A stretch of 64,000 nt of DNA from an uncultured Microbacteriaceae bacterium (GTDB lineage: Bacteria > Actinomycetota > Actinomycetes > Actinomycetales > Microbacteriaceae). Location of the stretch: contig CAIOLM010000042.1 in NCBI GenBank assembly GCA_903859205.1, forward strand, positions 1 through 64,000, in the 5' to 3' direction. Below are positions 28,013 to 37,584 of the stretch, piece after piece. The notes under the pieces are model-generated. The model was not told the DNA's origin. It was given only the letters and a program-made list of their open reading frames with translations, and made no database searches. The position numbers and the translations under genes are program-made. Each line of letters opens with the position of its first letter. Positions within the stretch are counted from its first letter, which is position 1.

Positions 28013-29437
28013 ATGAGCGTTGAATCGTCTTCACATTCCGAGACCGTCACTATCGACACCGTGCGGGAAGCCGTCGCGAAGCTGCTGCCACGGTACCGGC
28101 TTGCTCTGGAAGAGTTCGCTCGCATCGAGTCTGTCTCGTGGCCGAGTTTCGACCAGTCCCAGGTTCAGCGCAGCGCTGAGTTCGTTGCAGGTGCTGCGTC
28201 TGCGCTTGAAATCTTTGATGGTGGGGTAGCCATCGTTCACGCGCCCATGGGTGATTCGACCGAACTTGGGCAACCCGCTGTGATTGCTCGTCGTGAGCCC
28301 AAGAACGGAGCTCCCACGGTGCTTCTCTACGCTCACCACGATGTTCAACCCCCTGGAGACGAATCAAACTGGGAAACACCCGCCTTCGTTCCGACCCAGA
28401 AGGGCGAACGCCTCTTCGGGCGCGGGGTGGCCGACGACAAGGCCGGCGTTATTTCTCACTTAGCAGCCATCGAGGCTCTCTTTACTATCGACCCTGAAAC
28501 GCCTTTGGGCCTTGTTCTGTTTGTCGAGGGCGAAGAAGAATACGGCTCACCTTCATTCGCCAATCTGTTGAAAGACCAGCGACACCTCCTCGAGGCCGAC
28601 GTCATCATCGTGGCCGACTCGGGAAACTGGAGCACTGAAATTCCTGCGCTGACCGTCAGCCTGCGCGGTAATGCCACGCTAAAGGTGACGGTGCGAACTC
28701 TCGACCACGCGTTGCACTCAGGCATGTTTGGGGGAGTGGTGCCCGATGCCATGATGCCGCTGGTGCGCATCCTTGGTCGTCTTCACAACGAAGACGGCTC
28801 TGTTGCCGTGCCTGGCCTCACGAGCAGCTCAGCGCCGGTGCCCGAATACTCCGAAAAGACCCTGCGCGAGGAGTCTGGCCTGCTCGACGGCGTGAGCCCA
28901 GTCGGTCACGGTGAATTCCTCGACCGCATTTGGAACCAACCGAGCATTACGGTGATCGGGCTTGACGCCCCGGCAACCTCGGCCAGTAGCAACACTTTGC
29001 TGCCGGAAGCCAGCGCCATGGTGAGTCTTCGCGTGGCTCCGGGGCAGGATGCCCAAGCCGCGGCCGGTGTACTGGCCGAGTTTTTGGCGCAAAACCCGCC
29101 TCTGGGGGCTCAGGTCGAGGTCGAAATCGTGGGCTCGGGTTCCGCGTTCAAGATGGAATCCACTCACGAGGTGGTGGGTCGCATCAAGTCATCGATGAAG
29201 GCTGCATGGGACGTGGAGCCGGTCGACATCGGCGTGGGCGGTTCCATTCCATTCATCGCGGACTTTGTCGAGGAGTTCCCTGGCGCGGTGGTTCTCGTCA
29301 CGGGGATCGAGGACCCCGACACCCGTGCACACAGTCCCAACGAGTCCCTTCACCTGCCGACGTTCGAAAAAGCGATCATCACGCAGGCACATTTCCTTGC
29401 TGGAATGGGCGCCGCTAGCGCGCATCCTGCTGGATAA
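28013..29437 (+). CDS. M20 family metallo-dipeptidase
   Basis: A 474-residue cytosolic dizinc peptidase of the PepV/CNDP-like M20 group, hydrolysing dipeptides or related amides. Metal-site motifs: YAHHDVQPPGD (His and Asp), GRGVADDKAG (bridging Asp), FVEGEEEYGSPSF (catalytic Glu and ligand), VADSGNWS, and near the end a His in DTRAHSPNE. The lid/dimer domain segment HSGMFGGVVPDAM is typical. ATG 28013 is chosen because the family begins here; the open frame extends back to 27929 across the promoter. Exact substrate is unknown. Confidence 0.9.
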   Translation: MSVESSSHSETVTIDTVREAVAKLLPRYRLALEEFARIESVSWPSFDQSQVQRSAEFVAGAASALEIFDGGVAIVHAPMGDSTELGQPAVIARREPKNGAPTVLLYAHHDVQPPGDESNWETPAFVPTQKGERLFGRGVADDKAGVISHLAAIEALFTIDPETPLGLVLFVEGEEEYGSPSFANLLKDQRHLLEADVIIVADSGNWSTEIPALTVSLRGNATLKVTVRTLDHALHSGMFGGVVPDAMMPLVRILGRLHNEDGSVAVPGLTSSSAPVPEYSEKTLREESGLLDGVSPVGHGEFLDRIWNQPSITVIGLDAPATSASSNTLLPEASAMVSLRVAPGQDAQAAAGVLAEFLAQNPPLGAQVEVEIVGSGSAFKMESTHEVVGRIKSSMKAAWDVEPVDIGVGGSIPFIADFVEEFPGAVVLVTGIEDPDTRAHSPNESLHLPTFEKAIITQAHFLAGMGAASAHPAG

Positions 29438-29468
29438 TGGAGTTACAGACTTCTAAGGAGTGACCACG

Positions 29469-29819
29469 ATGTCGACCGAAACCGAGACCAAAGAGCACGG
29501 CGTCACGCTGACTGCCGCGGCCGCTGACAAGGTTCGCGCCCTGATCAACCAGGAGGGTCGCGATGACCTTCGCCTGCGTCTGGCGGTCCAGTCGGGCGGA
29601 TGCTCGGGTCTGCGCTACGAAATGTACTTCGACGAGCGTCACCTCGAAGGCGATGCAGTCGTTGATTTCGATGGCGTCGAGGTTGTTGTTGACCGAAAGA
29701 GCGTGCCCTTCGTCGACGGGGCGGTTATCGATTTTGAAGACACGATCGCCAAGCAGGGCTTCCAGATCGACAACCCGAACGCCTCGGGTAGCTGTGCCTG
29801 CGGAGATTCTTTCCACTAG
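29469..29819 (+). CDS. A-type iron-sulfur cluster carrier (ErpA/IscA family)
   Basis: A 116-residue HesB/IscA protein that delivers Fe-S clusters to apo-proteins. The three ligand cysteines are present in the standard pattern: GGCSGLRY near residue 42 and CACG (C-X-C) near the end. AAGGAG (29455-29460) is correctly spaced for ATG 29469; a GTG at 29460 overlaps that ribosome-binding site. It precedes the cytochrome oxidase genes, and the Rieske protein QcrA encoded nearby is a plausible Fe-S client. Confidence 0.93.
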   Translation: MSTETETKEHGVTLTAAAADKVRALINQEGRDDLRLRLAVQSGGCSGLRYEMYFDERHLEGDAVVDFDGVEVVVDRKSVPFVDGAVIDFEDTIAKQGFQIDNPNASGSCACGDSFH

Positions 29820-29885
29820 CCGGTTCTCGCTGTTTTTCCCTGTCGGAAACGGCGCGCATCGCCCTCACTTTGCCCACCCACAAGG

Positions 29886-29891
29886 TAGGCT
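29886..29891 (+). promoter_or_regulatory. -10 element TAGGCT before ctaC
   Basis: TAGGCT lies 54 nt upstream of the ctaC GTG in the 126-bp erpA-ctaC gap. No clear -35 box. It would drive ctaC-ctaD-ctaF. Confidence 0.4.
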
Positions 29892-29945
29892 AAAACCAGT
29901 GTTTGAGGACGCTCAAACTTGAATTTTGTTGTCGAAAGGTCTCTC

Positions 29946-30815
29946 GTGCGATCATCGCGTCGACTCCGTTGGATGGCCATCCCGGTCATTGCCACGGTGG
30001 CTCTCGTTCTTAGCGGCTGTACTCAGCAGGAGCTGAACGGATACCTTCCCAGCGACACGGGCATCACAAATAACACAGGTCGCGTTATCGCGCTGTGGAA
30101 CACCAGCTGGATCGTTCTTCTCGTCGTAGGCCTCATTGCCTGGGGGCTCATGATTTGGGCGATTGTTGTTTATCGTCGCCGCAAGGGCGAGACCGGAATT
30201 CCGGTTCAGCTGCGTTACAACATGCCCATCGAAATTTTCTTCACGGTTGTTCCGCTGATTCTCATCATTGGATTCTTCTTCTTTACCGCTCGCGACCAGG
30301 TCGCTATCGAGAAGCGCTTCGACAACCCTGACATCACCATCCAGGCTTTCGGCAAGCAGTGGGCCTGGGACTTCAACTACGTCGACCAGAACACGTACAC
30401 CTCGGGCATCCAGGTACAGCCCTCGACCGATCCGAAGGCACCGGCCGGCTCCATCGACCCGGCTTCAATTCCGGTTCTGTACCTTCCTGTAGGCAAGAAG
30501 GTCGAAATCCAGCTTCAGTCGCGAGATGTCATCCACTCGTTCTGGGTTATTGACTTCCTGTACAAAAAAGACATGATTCCGGGCAAGACGAACTACATGT
30601 CGGTTATCCCGGAGCGCGTTGGAACATACCGAGGCAAGTGTGCCGAGCTCTGTGGTGAGTATCACTCGCAGATGCTTTTCAGCGTGAAGGTCGTCGAGCA
30701 AGCTGAGTTTGACGCGTACATGCAGCACCTGCGTGACGAAGGATTCTCTGGTCAGCTGGGCACCCAGTACGACCGCAACACGAAAAAAGCGGCAGTTGTC
30801 GCAGAGAGCAAGTAG
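29946..30815 (+). CDS. ctaC: Cytochrome c oxidase subunit II (lipoprotein)
   Basis: A 289-residue aa3-oxidase subunit II. It has a lipoprotein signal (lipobox LSGC, Cys 25), two membrane helices (about 50-75 and 95-118), and a periplasmic cupredoxin domain with the CuA site [16 protein letters not shown] (Cys at about 232 and 236, His 240) and the electron-entry segment [13 protein letters not shown] 29946 is chosen because GAAAGG lies 7-12 nt upstream; a TTG at 29919 is in frame but has no support. First gene of ctaC-ctaD-ctaF. Confidence 0.93.
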   Translation: MRSSRRLRWMAIPVIATVALVLSGCTQQELNGYLPSDTGITNNTGRVIALWNTSWIVLLVVGLIAWGLMIWAIVVYRRRKGETGIPVQLRYNMPIEIFFTVVPLILIIGFFFFTARDQVAIEKRFDNPDITIQAFGKQWAWDFNYVDQNTYTSGIQVQPSTDPKAPAGSIDPASIPVLYLPVGKKVEIQLQSRDVIHSFWVIDFLYKKDMIPGKTNYMSVIPERVGTYRGKCAELCGEYHSQMLFSVKVVEQAEFDAYMQHLRDEGFSGQLGTQYDRNTKKAAVVAESK

Positions 30816-30823
30816 GGGCCATC

Positions 30824-32554
30824 ATGAGCGCAACTCTCACTCCCGTTCCCGTTGTTCAAGCGGATCCGCGCGGTAGCAACACCGTCGGCGTGACACGCAG
30901 CTCCAAGCGAGGCAACGTCATCGTTCGTTGGCTGACTTCGACCGACCACAAGGTGATTGGTCACCTCTACATCATCACCTCGCTGGTGTACTTCGTTATC
31001 GGCGGCATCATGGCCCTGATCATCCGACTTCAACTCTGGGCCCCGGGAATGAACGTTCTCGCCACTAAAGAGCAGTACAACCAGATGTTCACCATGCACG
31101 GCACAATCATGTTGCTCATGGTCGCGACGCCACTGTTCGCGGGTCTAGCCAACGAGATTTTGCCACTTCAGCTCGGGGCTCCCGACGTGGCGTTCCCGCG
31201 TTTGAACATGCTCTCGTTCTGGCTCTACTTCTTCGGTAGCCTCATCGCCGTTTCAGGCTTCCTCACCCCACAGGGTGCAGCCAGCTTTGGATGGTTCGCG
31301 TACTCGCCTCTGTCGAGTGACACATTCTCTCCAGGAATTGGCTCCAACATGTGGGTGCTCGGCCTCGCGATGAGCGGTTTTGGAACGATTCTTGGTGCGG
31401 TGAACTTCATCACGACTGTGATCACCATGCGTGCCCCCGGCATGACCATGTTCCGCATGTCGATTTTCTCGTGGAACATCCTCGTTACCTCAATTCTCGT
31501 CATCCTCGTTTTCCCGGTCTTCGCCGCTGCGCTTCTGGGTCTCGCGGCCGACCGAGTCTTCGGGGCTCATGTGTTCGACGCGGCAACCGGCGGTGCGATG
31601 CTCTGGCAGCACATGTTCTGGTTCTTCGGGCACCCCGAGGTGTACATCCTCGCGCTGCCGTTCTTCGGCGTTGTTTCGGAGATTTTCCCGGTCTTCAGTC
31701 GCAAACCGATCTTTGGTTACAAGACCTTGGTGTACGCAACCCTGGCGATTGGTGCCCTGTCGATGACCGTGTGGGCCCACCACATGTACGTCACAGGCTC
31801 GGTCCTGCTGCCATTCTTCGCATTGCTGACAATGCTGATCGCCGTTCCTACGGGTGTGAAGATCTTCAACTGGATTGGCACGATGTGGCGCGGATCGGTG
31901 ACCTTCGAGACGCCCATGATGTTCGCCATCGGTTTCGTCTTCAACTTCATCTTCGGTGGTTTGACCGGCGTCATCATGGCCTCACCGCCGCTTGATTTCC
32001 ACCTTTCGGACACCTACTTCATCGTTGCTCACTTCCACTACGTCATCGTCGGCGGATTGGTCTTTGGCCTCTTCGGTGGCCTCTACTTCTGGTGGCCGAA
32101 GTGGACCGGCAAGATGATGAACGAGCGTCTCGGGCAGTGGCACTTCTGGTTGTTCCTCATCGGCTTCAACATGACCTTCTTGATTCAGCACTGGATTGGT
32201 GTCATGGCCATGCCGCGTCGTTACGCCACCTACCTGCCCGAAGACGGCATCACCTGGATGAACCAGCTCTCGACCATCGGAGCGTTTGTCATGGCCGTGT
32301 CACTCGTGCCGTGGTTGCTGAACATCTACATCACGGCGCGCTACGCACCCAAGGTGACGGTCAATGACCCGTGGGGCTACGGTCGCTCGCTCGAGTGGGC
32401 CACGAGCTGCCCGCCACCACGACACAACTTCACCTCGATTCCGCGCATTCGTAGCGAGTCTCCTGCCTTTGATGTGAACCATCCGGAGCTTGCGCCTGCT
32501 GGTTACTCACTTCCTGCGGGAAGCTCAGCCAAGGCCGTCGGAAAGGGTGCATAA
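30824..32554 (+). CDS. ctaD: Cytochrome c oxidase subunit I
   Basis: A 576-residue, twelve-helix catalytic subunit holding heme a and the heme a3-CuB site where oxygen is reduced. Motifs: MHGTIMLLM (heme a His in helix II), [10 protein letters not shown] (CuB His cross-linked to Tyr, proton K-channel), WAHHMYVTG (two CuB His) and HFHYVIVGG (heme a3 and heme a His). The C-terminal tail ends in the actinobacterial segment PPPRHNF. It starts 8 nt after ctaC. Confidence 0.97.
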   Translation: MSATLTPVPVVQADPRGSNTVGVTRSSKRGNVIVRWLTSTDHKVIGHLYIITSLVYFVIGGIMALIIRLQLWAPGMNVLATKEQYNQMFTMHGTIMLLMVATPLFAGLANEILPLQLGAPDVAFPRLNMLSFWLYFFGSLIAVSGFLTPQGAASFGWFAYSPLSSDTFSPGIGSNMWVLGLAMSGFGTILGAVNFITTVITMRAPGMTMFRMSIFSWNILVTSILVILVFPVFAAALLGLAADRVFGAHVFDAATGGAMLWQHMFWFFGHPEVYILALPFFGVVSEIFPVFSRKPIFGYKTLVYATLAIGALSMTVWAHHMYVTGSVLLPFFALLTMLIAVPTGVKIFNWIGTMWRGSVTFETPMMFAIGFVFNFIFGGLTGVIMASPPLDFHLSDTYFIVAHFHYVIVGGLVFGLFGGLYFWWPKWTGKMMNERLGQWHFWLFLIGFNMTFLIQHWIGVMAMPRRYATYLPEDGITWMNQLSTIGAFVMAVSLVPWLLNIYITARYAPKVTVNDPWGYGRSLEWATSCPPPRHNFTSIPRIRSESPAFDVNHPELAPAGYSLPAGSSAKAVGKGA

Positions 32555-32557
32555 CCG

Positions 32558-32974
32558 ATGAAAGCTAATATCGGCGTTCTGTTTATCTTCGGCGGGTTCT
32601 TCCTGCTCGCAGACATCATTTACACAATTTGGAACCTTATCGACACAGGCAACATCGAAATTGTCGGTTCCGTGGGAATCCTGCTCTCGGCGATTCTTGC
32701 TGTGTTCATCGGCTTCTTCTTGAACATGGTGAACCGCTCGCAGGGTGGCATTCTGCTTCCTGAAGACCGTGATGCCGACATCGATGACGCTGACCCTGAG
32801 CTCGGCCAATTCAGCCCGTGGAGCTGGTGGCCCTTCGTGCTGGGGCTAGGTCTCTTCCTTATGTTCCTGGGCCTTGCAGTTGGCTTCTGGATCTGTTTCA
32901 TTGCTGTTCCACTTGCGCTCATCGCCGTCGTCGGCTGGAACTACGAGTACTACCGCGGTCGTTTCGGCCGCTAA
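32558..32974 (+). CDS. ctaF: Cytochrome c oxidase subunit IV (actinobacterial CtaF)
   Basis: A 138-residue protein with four membrane helices (about 4-22, 32-54, 86-106 and 109-128), characteristic of the small subunit IV of actinobacterial aa3 oxidases. It lies 3 nt after ctaD, and the transcript ends at the hairpin at 32990. Confidence 0.93.
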   Translation: MKANIGVLFIFGGFFLLADIIYTIWNLIDTGNIEIVGSVGILLSAILAVFIGFFLNMVNRSQGGILLPEDRDADIDDADPELGQFSPWSWWPFVLGLGLFLMFLGLAVGFWICFIAVPLALIAVVGWNYEYYRGRFGR

Positions 32975-32989
32975 CAGCACTTAACAATT

Positions 32990-33018
32990 GAAGCCCCAGG
33001 CCATTGGCTTGGGGCTTC
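32990..33018 (+). terminator. Hairpin terminator after ctaF
   Basis: GAAGCCCCA (32990-32998) pairs perfectly with TGGGGCTTC (33010-33018); the loop can form a small inner GCC/GGC stem. The following T-run is short (TACGTTTAA), so termination may be partial. Confidence 0.65.
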
Positions 33019-33036
33019 TACGTTTAACGCGGGCGT

Positions 33037-33224
33037 CTACCGGGCGCCGGCATTAGCTGTTAGTTTGTCGTCGCCGTAGGACCGCATCACTTCACTGATG
33101 ACGACCCGGTAGCTGTCGTACCAGCGAGCATTCTCTCGTTTTGCAATGATGTGCCGAGGGTATCGAGCGCAAGGAATTCCTCGTCGTACGTGCCCGGTTG
33201 GAAGATGAACTGGCAGATGATCAT
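33037..33224 (-). pseudogene. Remnant of a small protein gene, frameshifted and internally shortened
   Basis: On the minus strand an ATG at 33224 opens MIICQFIFQPGTYDEEFLAL, a convincing protein start, but this frame stops at 33087. A second frame, ending at 33037, carries the protein-like segment AKRENARWYDSYRVVISEVM and then SYGDDKLTANAGAR. The two pieces look like the N- and C-terminal ends of one small alpha/beta protein, possibly of the ABM (antibiotic biosynthesis monooxygenase-like) fold, whose middle is lost. A TAGGAT -10 element 6 nt before the ATG survives. The family assignment is tentative; the break is seen directly. Confidence 0.6.
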
Positions 33225-33230
33225 GCCTAA

Positions 33231-33236
33231 ATCCTA
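33231..33236 (-). promoter_or_regulatory. -10 element TAGGAT of the gene remnant
   Basis: Minus-strand TAGGAT ends 6 nt before the ATG at 33224, the same spacing as at other leaderless starts in this window. Confidence 0.3.
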
Positions 33237-33334
33237 CGGCGGGGTGGTTGCGCATTCGGACGTGACTGCATGACGACTTTGGGGTCGCTCCGGGGTGACC
33301 TTATCTTTTGAGAGAACCCGGCCGAACATAAATA

Positions 33335-33364
33335 CTGGGGCCCGACCATTCGGCCGAGCCCCAG
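33335..33364 (-). terminator. Terminator of the qcr/ctaE operon
   Basis: CTGGGGC (33335-33341) pairs with GCCCCAG (33358-33364). Read on the minus strand it lies 19 nt after the qcrB stop and is followed by TATTTATGTT, a moderate U-tract. Confidence 0.65.
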
Positions 33365-33382
33365 AAATTGAGCGGAGAACGC

Positions 33383-34957
33383 TTAGTGGTGCGCGTGCTC
33401 GAGAGCTTCCATGTGCTCCGACTTGCTGACCGGCGCAATGCGATCCTCGAAGAAGAAGCGTGACCAGTTGGCTCGTGCCCGCATGCGTGAGGTGATGCGT
33501 CCGCGGGGGTTCGGGCGAAGCATGATTGGGGCGTTGTCGTTGAACGACACCAGCTGCCAGCGCTCGAACTCATCGATCTGCTCGTGCACCTCAATGAACT
33601 CTCCACCGGGAAGGCGAACGATACGACCAGTCTCGTACCCGTGCAGAACAATCTCGCGGTCCTTTTTCTGGAGCGCCAAGCACATGCGCTTGGTAATCAT
33701 GAACGCGAAGATTGGGCCCAAGACAAGCAGAATCTGCAGGGTGTTGATGACGCCTTCCATCGTTACCTTGAAGTGCGTCGCGATGATGTCAGAGCTTGCT
33801 GCTGCCCACAGCACTGCGTAGAAGGTCACGCCAGCGGCGCCGATTGCGGTACGCACAGGGGCATTTCGCGGGCGGTCGAGCAAGTGGTGCTCGCGCTTGT
33901 CTCCGGTTACCCACGCTTCAAAGAACGGGTAGGCAAACACGACGGCGAGGAACACAACCAGGATAATGACCGGGATGAGGATGTTCCACGACCAGGTGTA
34001 GCCGAACCAGTACGTCTCGAGGTGAGGTGGCATGAGACGGAGCGCGCCGTCAGCGAAACCGATGTACCAGTCAGGCTGAGTACCAGCCGAGACGGGGGAG
34101 GGGTCGTAGGGACCGTAGCTCCAGATTGGGTTGATTGTGACCGTTGCGGCGAACAGAGCAACAACACCGAAGACGATGAAGAAGAATCCGCCGGCCTTTG
34201 CAGCGTAAACCGGGAGAACCGGGTAGCCGACGACGTTCTGCTCGGTGCGGCCGGGGCCGGGGTACTGCGTGTGCTTGTGAATGATGACGAACATCAAGTG
34301 CACACCAATGAAGGCGATCACAATCAGTGGCAGCAAGAGAATGTGTAGCGAGTAGAGGCGCCCGACGATGTCACCGCCAGGGAACTCTCCGCCGAAGAGC
34401 AGGAAGGAGATCCAGGTGCCAACAACAGGGAACGCAACGATCATTCCGTCGATGATGCGAAGACCGTTACCCGAGAGCAGATCGTCAGGAAGCGAGTAAC
34501 CGGTGAAGCCTTCGGCCATGGCCAGAACGAAAAGAACGAAACCGATGCTCCAGTTGATTTCACGGGGCTTGCGGAACGCACCGGTGAAGAAAACACGAAG
34601 CATGTGGAGGCCAATTGCCGACACGAACAGCAGGGCTGCCCAGTGGTGAACCTGACGCATCAGGAGCCCGCCACGGATGTCGAAGGAGATGTCGAGCGTT
34701 GACGACATTGCTGCCGACATCTCAACACCCTTAAGCGGCACGTACGAGCCTGAGTACTCAACCGGCGTCATCGAAGCCTGGAAGAAGAAGGTCAAGAACG
34801 TTCCAGAAAGCAGGATGATGACGAAGCTGTAGAGGGCAACCTCACCGAGAAGGAATGACCAGTGGTCGGGGAATATCTTGCGCCCGAATTCCTTGACAGC
34901 ACCTGAAATGCTGGTGCGTTCGTCTAGGTAGTTACTTGCTTTAGCGGTGATACTCAC
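33383..34957 (-). CDS. qcrB: Cytochrome bc1 complex cytochrome b subunit
   Basis: A 524-residue membrane protein of the actinobacterial bcc complex that oxidises menaquinol. Two b-heme ligand pairs are visible: VHHWAALLFVSAIGLH and SLHILLLPLIVIAFIGVH. The quinol-site neighbourhood carries a PYDPSPVSAGTQPDWYIG segment. Eight to nine helices are followed by a long hydrophilic C-terminal extension typical of actinobacteria. GTG 34957 overlaps the qcrA stop by 4 nt. It is the last gene of ctaE-qcrC-qcrA-qcrB. Confidence 0.96.
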   Translation of the reverse strand: MSITAKASNYLDERTSISGAVKEFGRKIFPDHWSFLLGEVALYSFVIILLSGTFLTFFFQASMTPVEYSGSYVPLKGVEMSAAMSSTLDISFDIRGGLLMRQVHHWAALLFVSAIGLHMLRVFFTGAFRKPREINWSIGFVLFVLAMAEGFTGYSLPDDLLSGNGLRIIDGMIVAFPVVGTWISFLLFGGEFPGGDIVGRLYSLHILLLPLIVIAFIGVHLMFVIIHKHTQYPGPGRTEQNVVGYPVLPVYAAKAGGFFFIVFGVVALFAATVTINPIWSYGPYDPSPVSAGTQPDWYIGFADGALRLMPPHLETYWFGYTWSWNILIPVIILVVFLAVVFAYPFFEAWVTGDKREHHLLDRPRNAPVRTAIGAAGVTFYAVLWAAASSDIIATHFKVTMEGVINTLQILLVLGPIFAFMITKRMCLALQKKDREIVLHGYETGRIVRLPGGEFIEVHEQIDEFERWQLVSFNDNAPIMLRPNPRGRITSRMRARANWSRFFFEDRIAPVSKSEHMEALEHAHH

Positions 34958-36027
34958 TTGGAACGCTCCCAGAAGCTTGGTCCGACGGGTTCAGTAAAGT
35001 CGCTTGTCGCAACGAGGTAACCCTCAGCGTCCACCGTGATGGGGAGCTGGGGAAGAGGGCGAGCAGCCGGACCGAAGATGACCTTGGCCTGCTCGGTGAT
35101 GTCGAACTGCGACTGGTGGCAGGGACAGAGCAGGTGGTGGGTCTGCTGCTCATACAGAGCTACCGGGCATCCGACGTGGGTACAAATCTTCGAGTACGCG
35201 ACGATTCCCTGGTAAGACCAGGCTTCACGCTGCGGGTCGGCCCACTTAAGATCTTCAGGCTTGAGACGCACGAGGAGAACTGCGGCCTTAGCCTTGGCGT
35301 TCAGCATCTCTTTCTCGGGCAGGTCAACCAAACCCTCGGGGATGACCTGGAATGCAGAACCGATCGTGAGGTCAGAAGCCTTGATGGGGGTACCAGTGGG
35401 GTCCTGTGTCAGTCGCAGTCCCTTTTTCCACATGGTGTACTTCATCTGGTTGTTCGGGTCAACGTTCATCGGAGCCAGGCCACGGAAGAGCGCGATGGCC
35501 GGCAGCGGGAAGGCCACGATTGCGGCGATGAGCCCATTGCGGATGAGCGTTCGACGGCTGAAGCCAGACTCCTCGTCGGCCTCTTTGAAAATTTCGACGG
35601 CGCGCGCACGAGTCTCGTCATTGCCGCGAACGGGGTGTCGGTGATCGACTCCCTCTTTGTCGGCCATGACGGCTTTGCCCCAGTGGACCGCGGCGATACC
35701 AAGAGCAAGCAGGGAGAGCGTGATACCCAAGCCGATGAACAGAGTATTGAGGCGAATGCTTGTGGTGTCGCCATCCTCGATGGGGAAGAACATGTACGCG
35801 AAAATTGCGAACAGGCTGCCCACAATGGACAGGTAGAAGAGCACATAGACCGCGCGCTCGGCGCGCTTCATCTTCTTCGGGTTGAGGTCGGTAACCCGCT
35901 CGCGGTGGGCGGGAAAACCGGGGTTCTCGAAGGAATCCGGTGCTACAACAGCTGTTCCAAGCTCCACGGACGAATTGACTGAAGTCGACGCGACGAGGTC
36001 GCTCCCAGCCTTCTCGTTCTTAGCCAT
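34954..36027 (-). CDS. qcrA: Rieske iron-sulfur subunit of the bcc complex
   Basis: A 357-residue protein with three N-terminal membrane helices (about 60-80, 93-113, 165-185), the actinobacterial form, and a C-terminal Rieske domain with the 2Fe-2S motifs CTHVGCPV and CPCHQSQFD. The cluster accepts electrons from menaquinol and passes them to QcrC. A disulfide-forming cysteine lies in each motif. An AAGGAGAAAC ribosome-binding site precedes ATG 36027. Proteins of this family need the Tat system, encoded at 52368-53429. Confidence 0.96.
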   Translation of the reverse strand: MAKNEKAGSDLVASTSVNSSVELGTAVVAPDSFENPGFPAHRERVTDLNPKKMKRAERAVYVLFYLSIVGSLFAIFAYMFFPIEDGDTTSIRLNTLFIGLGITLSLLALGIAAVHWGKAVMADKEGVDHRHPVRGNDETRARAVEIFKEADEESGFSRRTLIRNGLIAAIVAFPLPAIALFRGLAPMNVDPNNQMKYTMWKKGLRLTQDPTGTPIKASDLTIGSAFQVIPEGLVDLPEKEMLNAKAKAAVLLVRLKPEDLKWADPQREAWSYQGIVAYSKICTHVGCPVALYEQQTHHLLCPCHQSQFDITEQAKVIFGPAARPLPQLPITVDAEGYLVATSDFTEPVGPSFWERSK

Positions 36028-36058
36028 GTTTCTCCTTGATTGAAAATTCGTTCGCGAA

Positions 36059-36856
36059 CTAGTTGGACTTAGCCGTGATCCAGATGGTCAAACCGACAAT
36101 GGCGCCGATTCCGAAAATCCAGATAAACAAGCCCTCAGAGACTGGGCCGAGCGAACTCAACTCAAGGCCACCGACTGACGGGTGGTTTTTGTTGTACTCG
36201 AGGTAGGCAATGATGTCTTTCTTGTCTTCAGGCGTGAGGTTGAGGTCGTTGAAGACCGGCATGTTCTGTGGGCCGGTGAGCATTGCCTCATAGACGTGCA
36301 CTGCCTCAACGCTCTTGAGCTCAGGTGCGTACTTGCCCTCGGTGAGCGCTCCACCAGCACCAGCAACGTTGTGACACATCGCGCAGTTGATGCGGAAAAG
36401 CTCGCCACCATTGGCAACGTTTCCGTTGACCAACTGGTCAGCCGTGGGGATTGACGGCCCCGGTGCTAGCGATGCTACATACGCAGCGAGAGCCTTGACT
36501 TGCTCATCAGTGAATTGAACCGGCTTCTCGGGAGCCTGGGGACCCTGTGCCTGCATGGGCATGCGGCCCGTGCCGACCTGGAAGTCAACTGCGGCCGAAC
36601 CGACGCCGATAAGCGAAGGGCCAGCCTCTGTTCCCTGGGCTTGCTGACCGTGGCACGTTGCGCAGTTTGCTGCGAAAAGCTTTTGACCCTCGGTGATGAC
36701 CTGCTGACTCTGGAGGTCGACCTCGGCCGAGGCCGTGCTTGCCGAGAAAGCGGCGTAGGCGCCACCAGTAACAAGGAGCCCCAAGACCAACAGGGCAGCT
36801 GATACGGCTGGGCGACGACGGCCTGACTTCAGTGAGGAAACGTTCTTCTTACGCAT
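36059..36856 (-). CDS. qcrC: Diheme cytochrome c subunit of the bcc complex
   Basis: A 265-residue protein with an N-terminal membrane helix (about 18-36), two c-type heme domains with CATCHGQQ and CAMCHN, and a C-terminal helix (about 240-260). In actinobacteria it replaces soluble cytochrome c and feeds electrons directly to CtaC in a bcc-aa3 supercomplex. It lies 31 nt upstream of qcrA and 21 nt downstream of ctaE. Confidence 0.96.
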   Translation of the reverse strand: MRKKNVSSLKSGRRRPAVSAALLVLGLLVTGGAYAAFSASTASAEVDLQSQQVITEGQKLFAANCATCHGQQAQGTEAGPSLIGVGSAAVDFQVGTGRMPMQAQGPQAPEKPVQFTDEQVKALAAYVASLAPGPSIPTADQLVNGNVANGGELFRINCAMCHNVAGAGGALTEGKYAPELKSVEAVHVYEAMLTGPQNMPVFNDLNLTPEDKKDIIAYLEYNKNHPSVGGLELSSLGPVSEGLFIWIFGIGAIVGLTIWITAKSN

Positions 36857-36877
36857 GAGAATGAATAACCGTCCGCT

Positions 36878-37507
36878 TTATTTGAGTACGTAGATAACGA
36901 GGAACAGGGCGATCCAGACCACGTCTACGAAGTGCCAGTAGTAGGAAACGACGATGGCGCTCGTGGCCTCTTTGTGACCGAAGTGCTTGACGGCATAGGC
37001 GCGTCCGATAACGAGCAGGAACGCGATGAGACCACCGGTCACGTGCAGACCGTGGAAGCCAGTGGTGAGGTAGAAGGCGGTTCCGAAGGCGTTTCCGTTG
37101 AAAGTAATGCCGTCAGCGACGAGGTTTGCGTACTCAAACACCTGACCGGCGACGAAGATGGCGCCCAGTGCGTAGGTGAGATAGAACCACTCGGTCATGC
37201 CCCACTGGTTGAGCTTCCATCCGGCACGGTGCGGCTGTAGGCGCTCGGCAGCAAAAACACCGAACTGAGCCGTGAACGACGAGGAAACCAAGATGAGGGT
37301 GTTCACCAGCGAGTACGTGAAGTTGAGCTTGGCCGTCTCTTCGGACCACAGTTCAGGCGACGCGGTGCGAAGCGTGAAGTAGATGGCAAAAAGGCCGGCG
37401 AAGAACATGACTTCGCTACCGAGCCACACGATGGTGCCGACCGCAACGCTGTTGGGGCGGCTCACTGTAGCGTGGCCAGAACTGGGGGAAAGGGAAGCTG
37501 TACTCAC
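36878..37507 (-). CDS. ctaE: Cytochrome c oxidase subunit III
   Basis: A 209-residue, five-helix subunit III, the short actinobacterial form. Segments such as [32 protein letters not shown] and [15 protein letters not shown] are typical. GTG 37507 is the start; GGAGGG lies too close to it to act as a normal ribosome-binding site, whereas a CATAAT -10 element ends 6 nt upstream, so the message is probably leaderless. First gene of ctaE-qcrC-qcrA-qcrB. Confidence 0.95.
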   Translation of the reverse strand: MSTASLSPSSGHATVSRPNSVAVGTIVWLGSEVMFFAGLFAIYFTLRTASPELWSEETAKLNFTYSLVNTLILVSSSFTAQFGVFAAERLQPHRAGWKLNQWGMTEWFYLTYALGAIFVAGQVFEYANLVADGITFNGNAFGTAFYLTTGFHGLHVTGGLIAFLLVIGRAYAVKHFGHKEATSAIVVSYYWHFVDVVWIALFLVIYVLK

Positions 37508-37513
37508 CCCTCC

Positions 37514-37519
37514 ATTATG
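37514..37519 (-). promoter_or_regulatory. -10 element CATAAT of ctaE-qcrCAB
   Basis: Minus-strand CATAAT, close to TATAAT, ends 6 nt before GTG 37507. It would drive the whole qcr arm of the respiratory genes. Confidence 0.5.
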
Positions 37520-37572
37520 GCGGATTTAGCGGGCGGCACGCGGGGATAACGCGCGCGCCACACCTAGACAAC

Positions 37573-37578
37573 TACTCT
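37573..37578 (+). promoter_or_regulatory. -10 element TACTCT of trpD
   Basis: TACTCT ends 6 nt before ATG 37585; no ribosome-binding site in between. Divergent from the ctaE promoter, about 55 bp away. Confidence 0.4.
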
Positions 37579-37584
37579 GGATGC

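Noticed and set aside
33584-34348. 254-codon plus-strand open frame antisense to qcrB
   Set aside because: Charged low-complexity shadow of hydrophobic qcrB codons; no homology signal.
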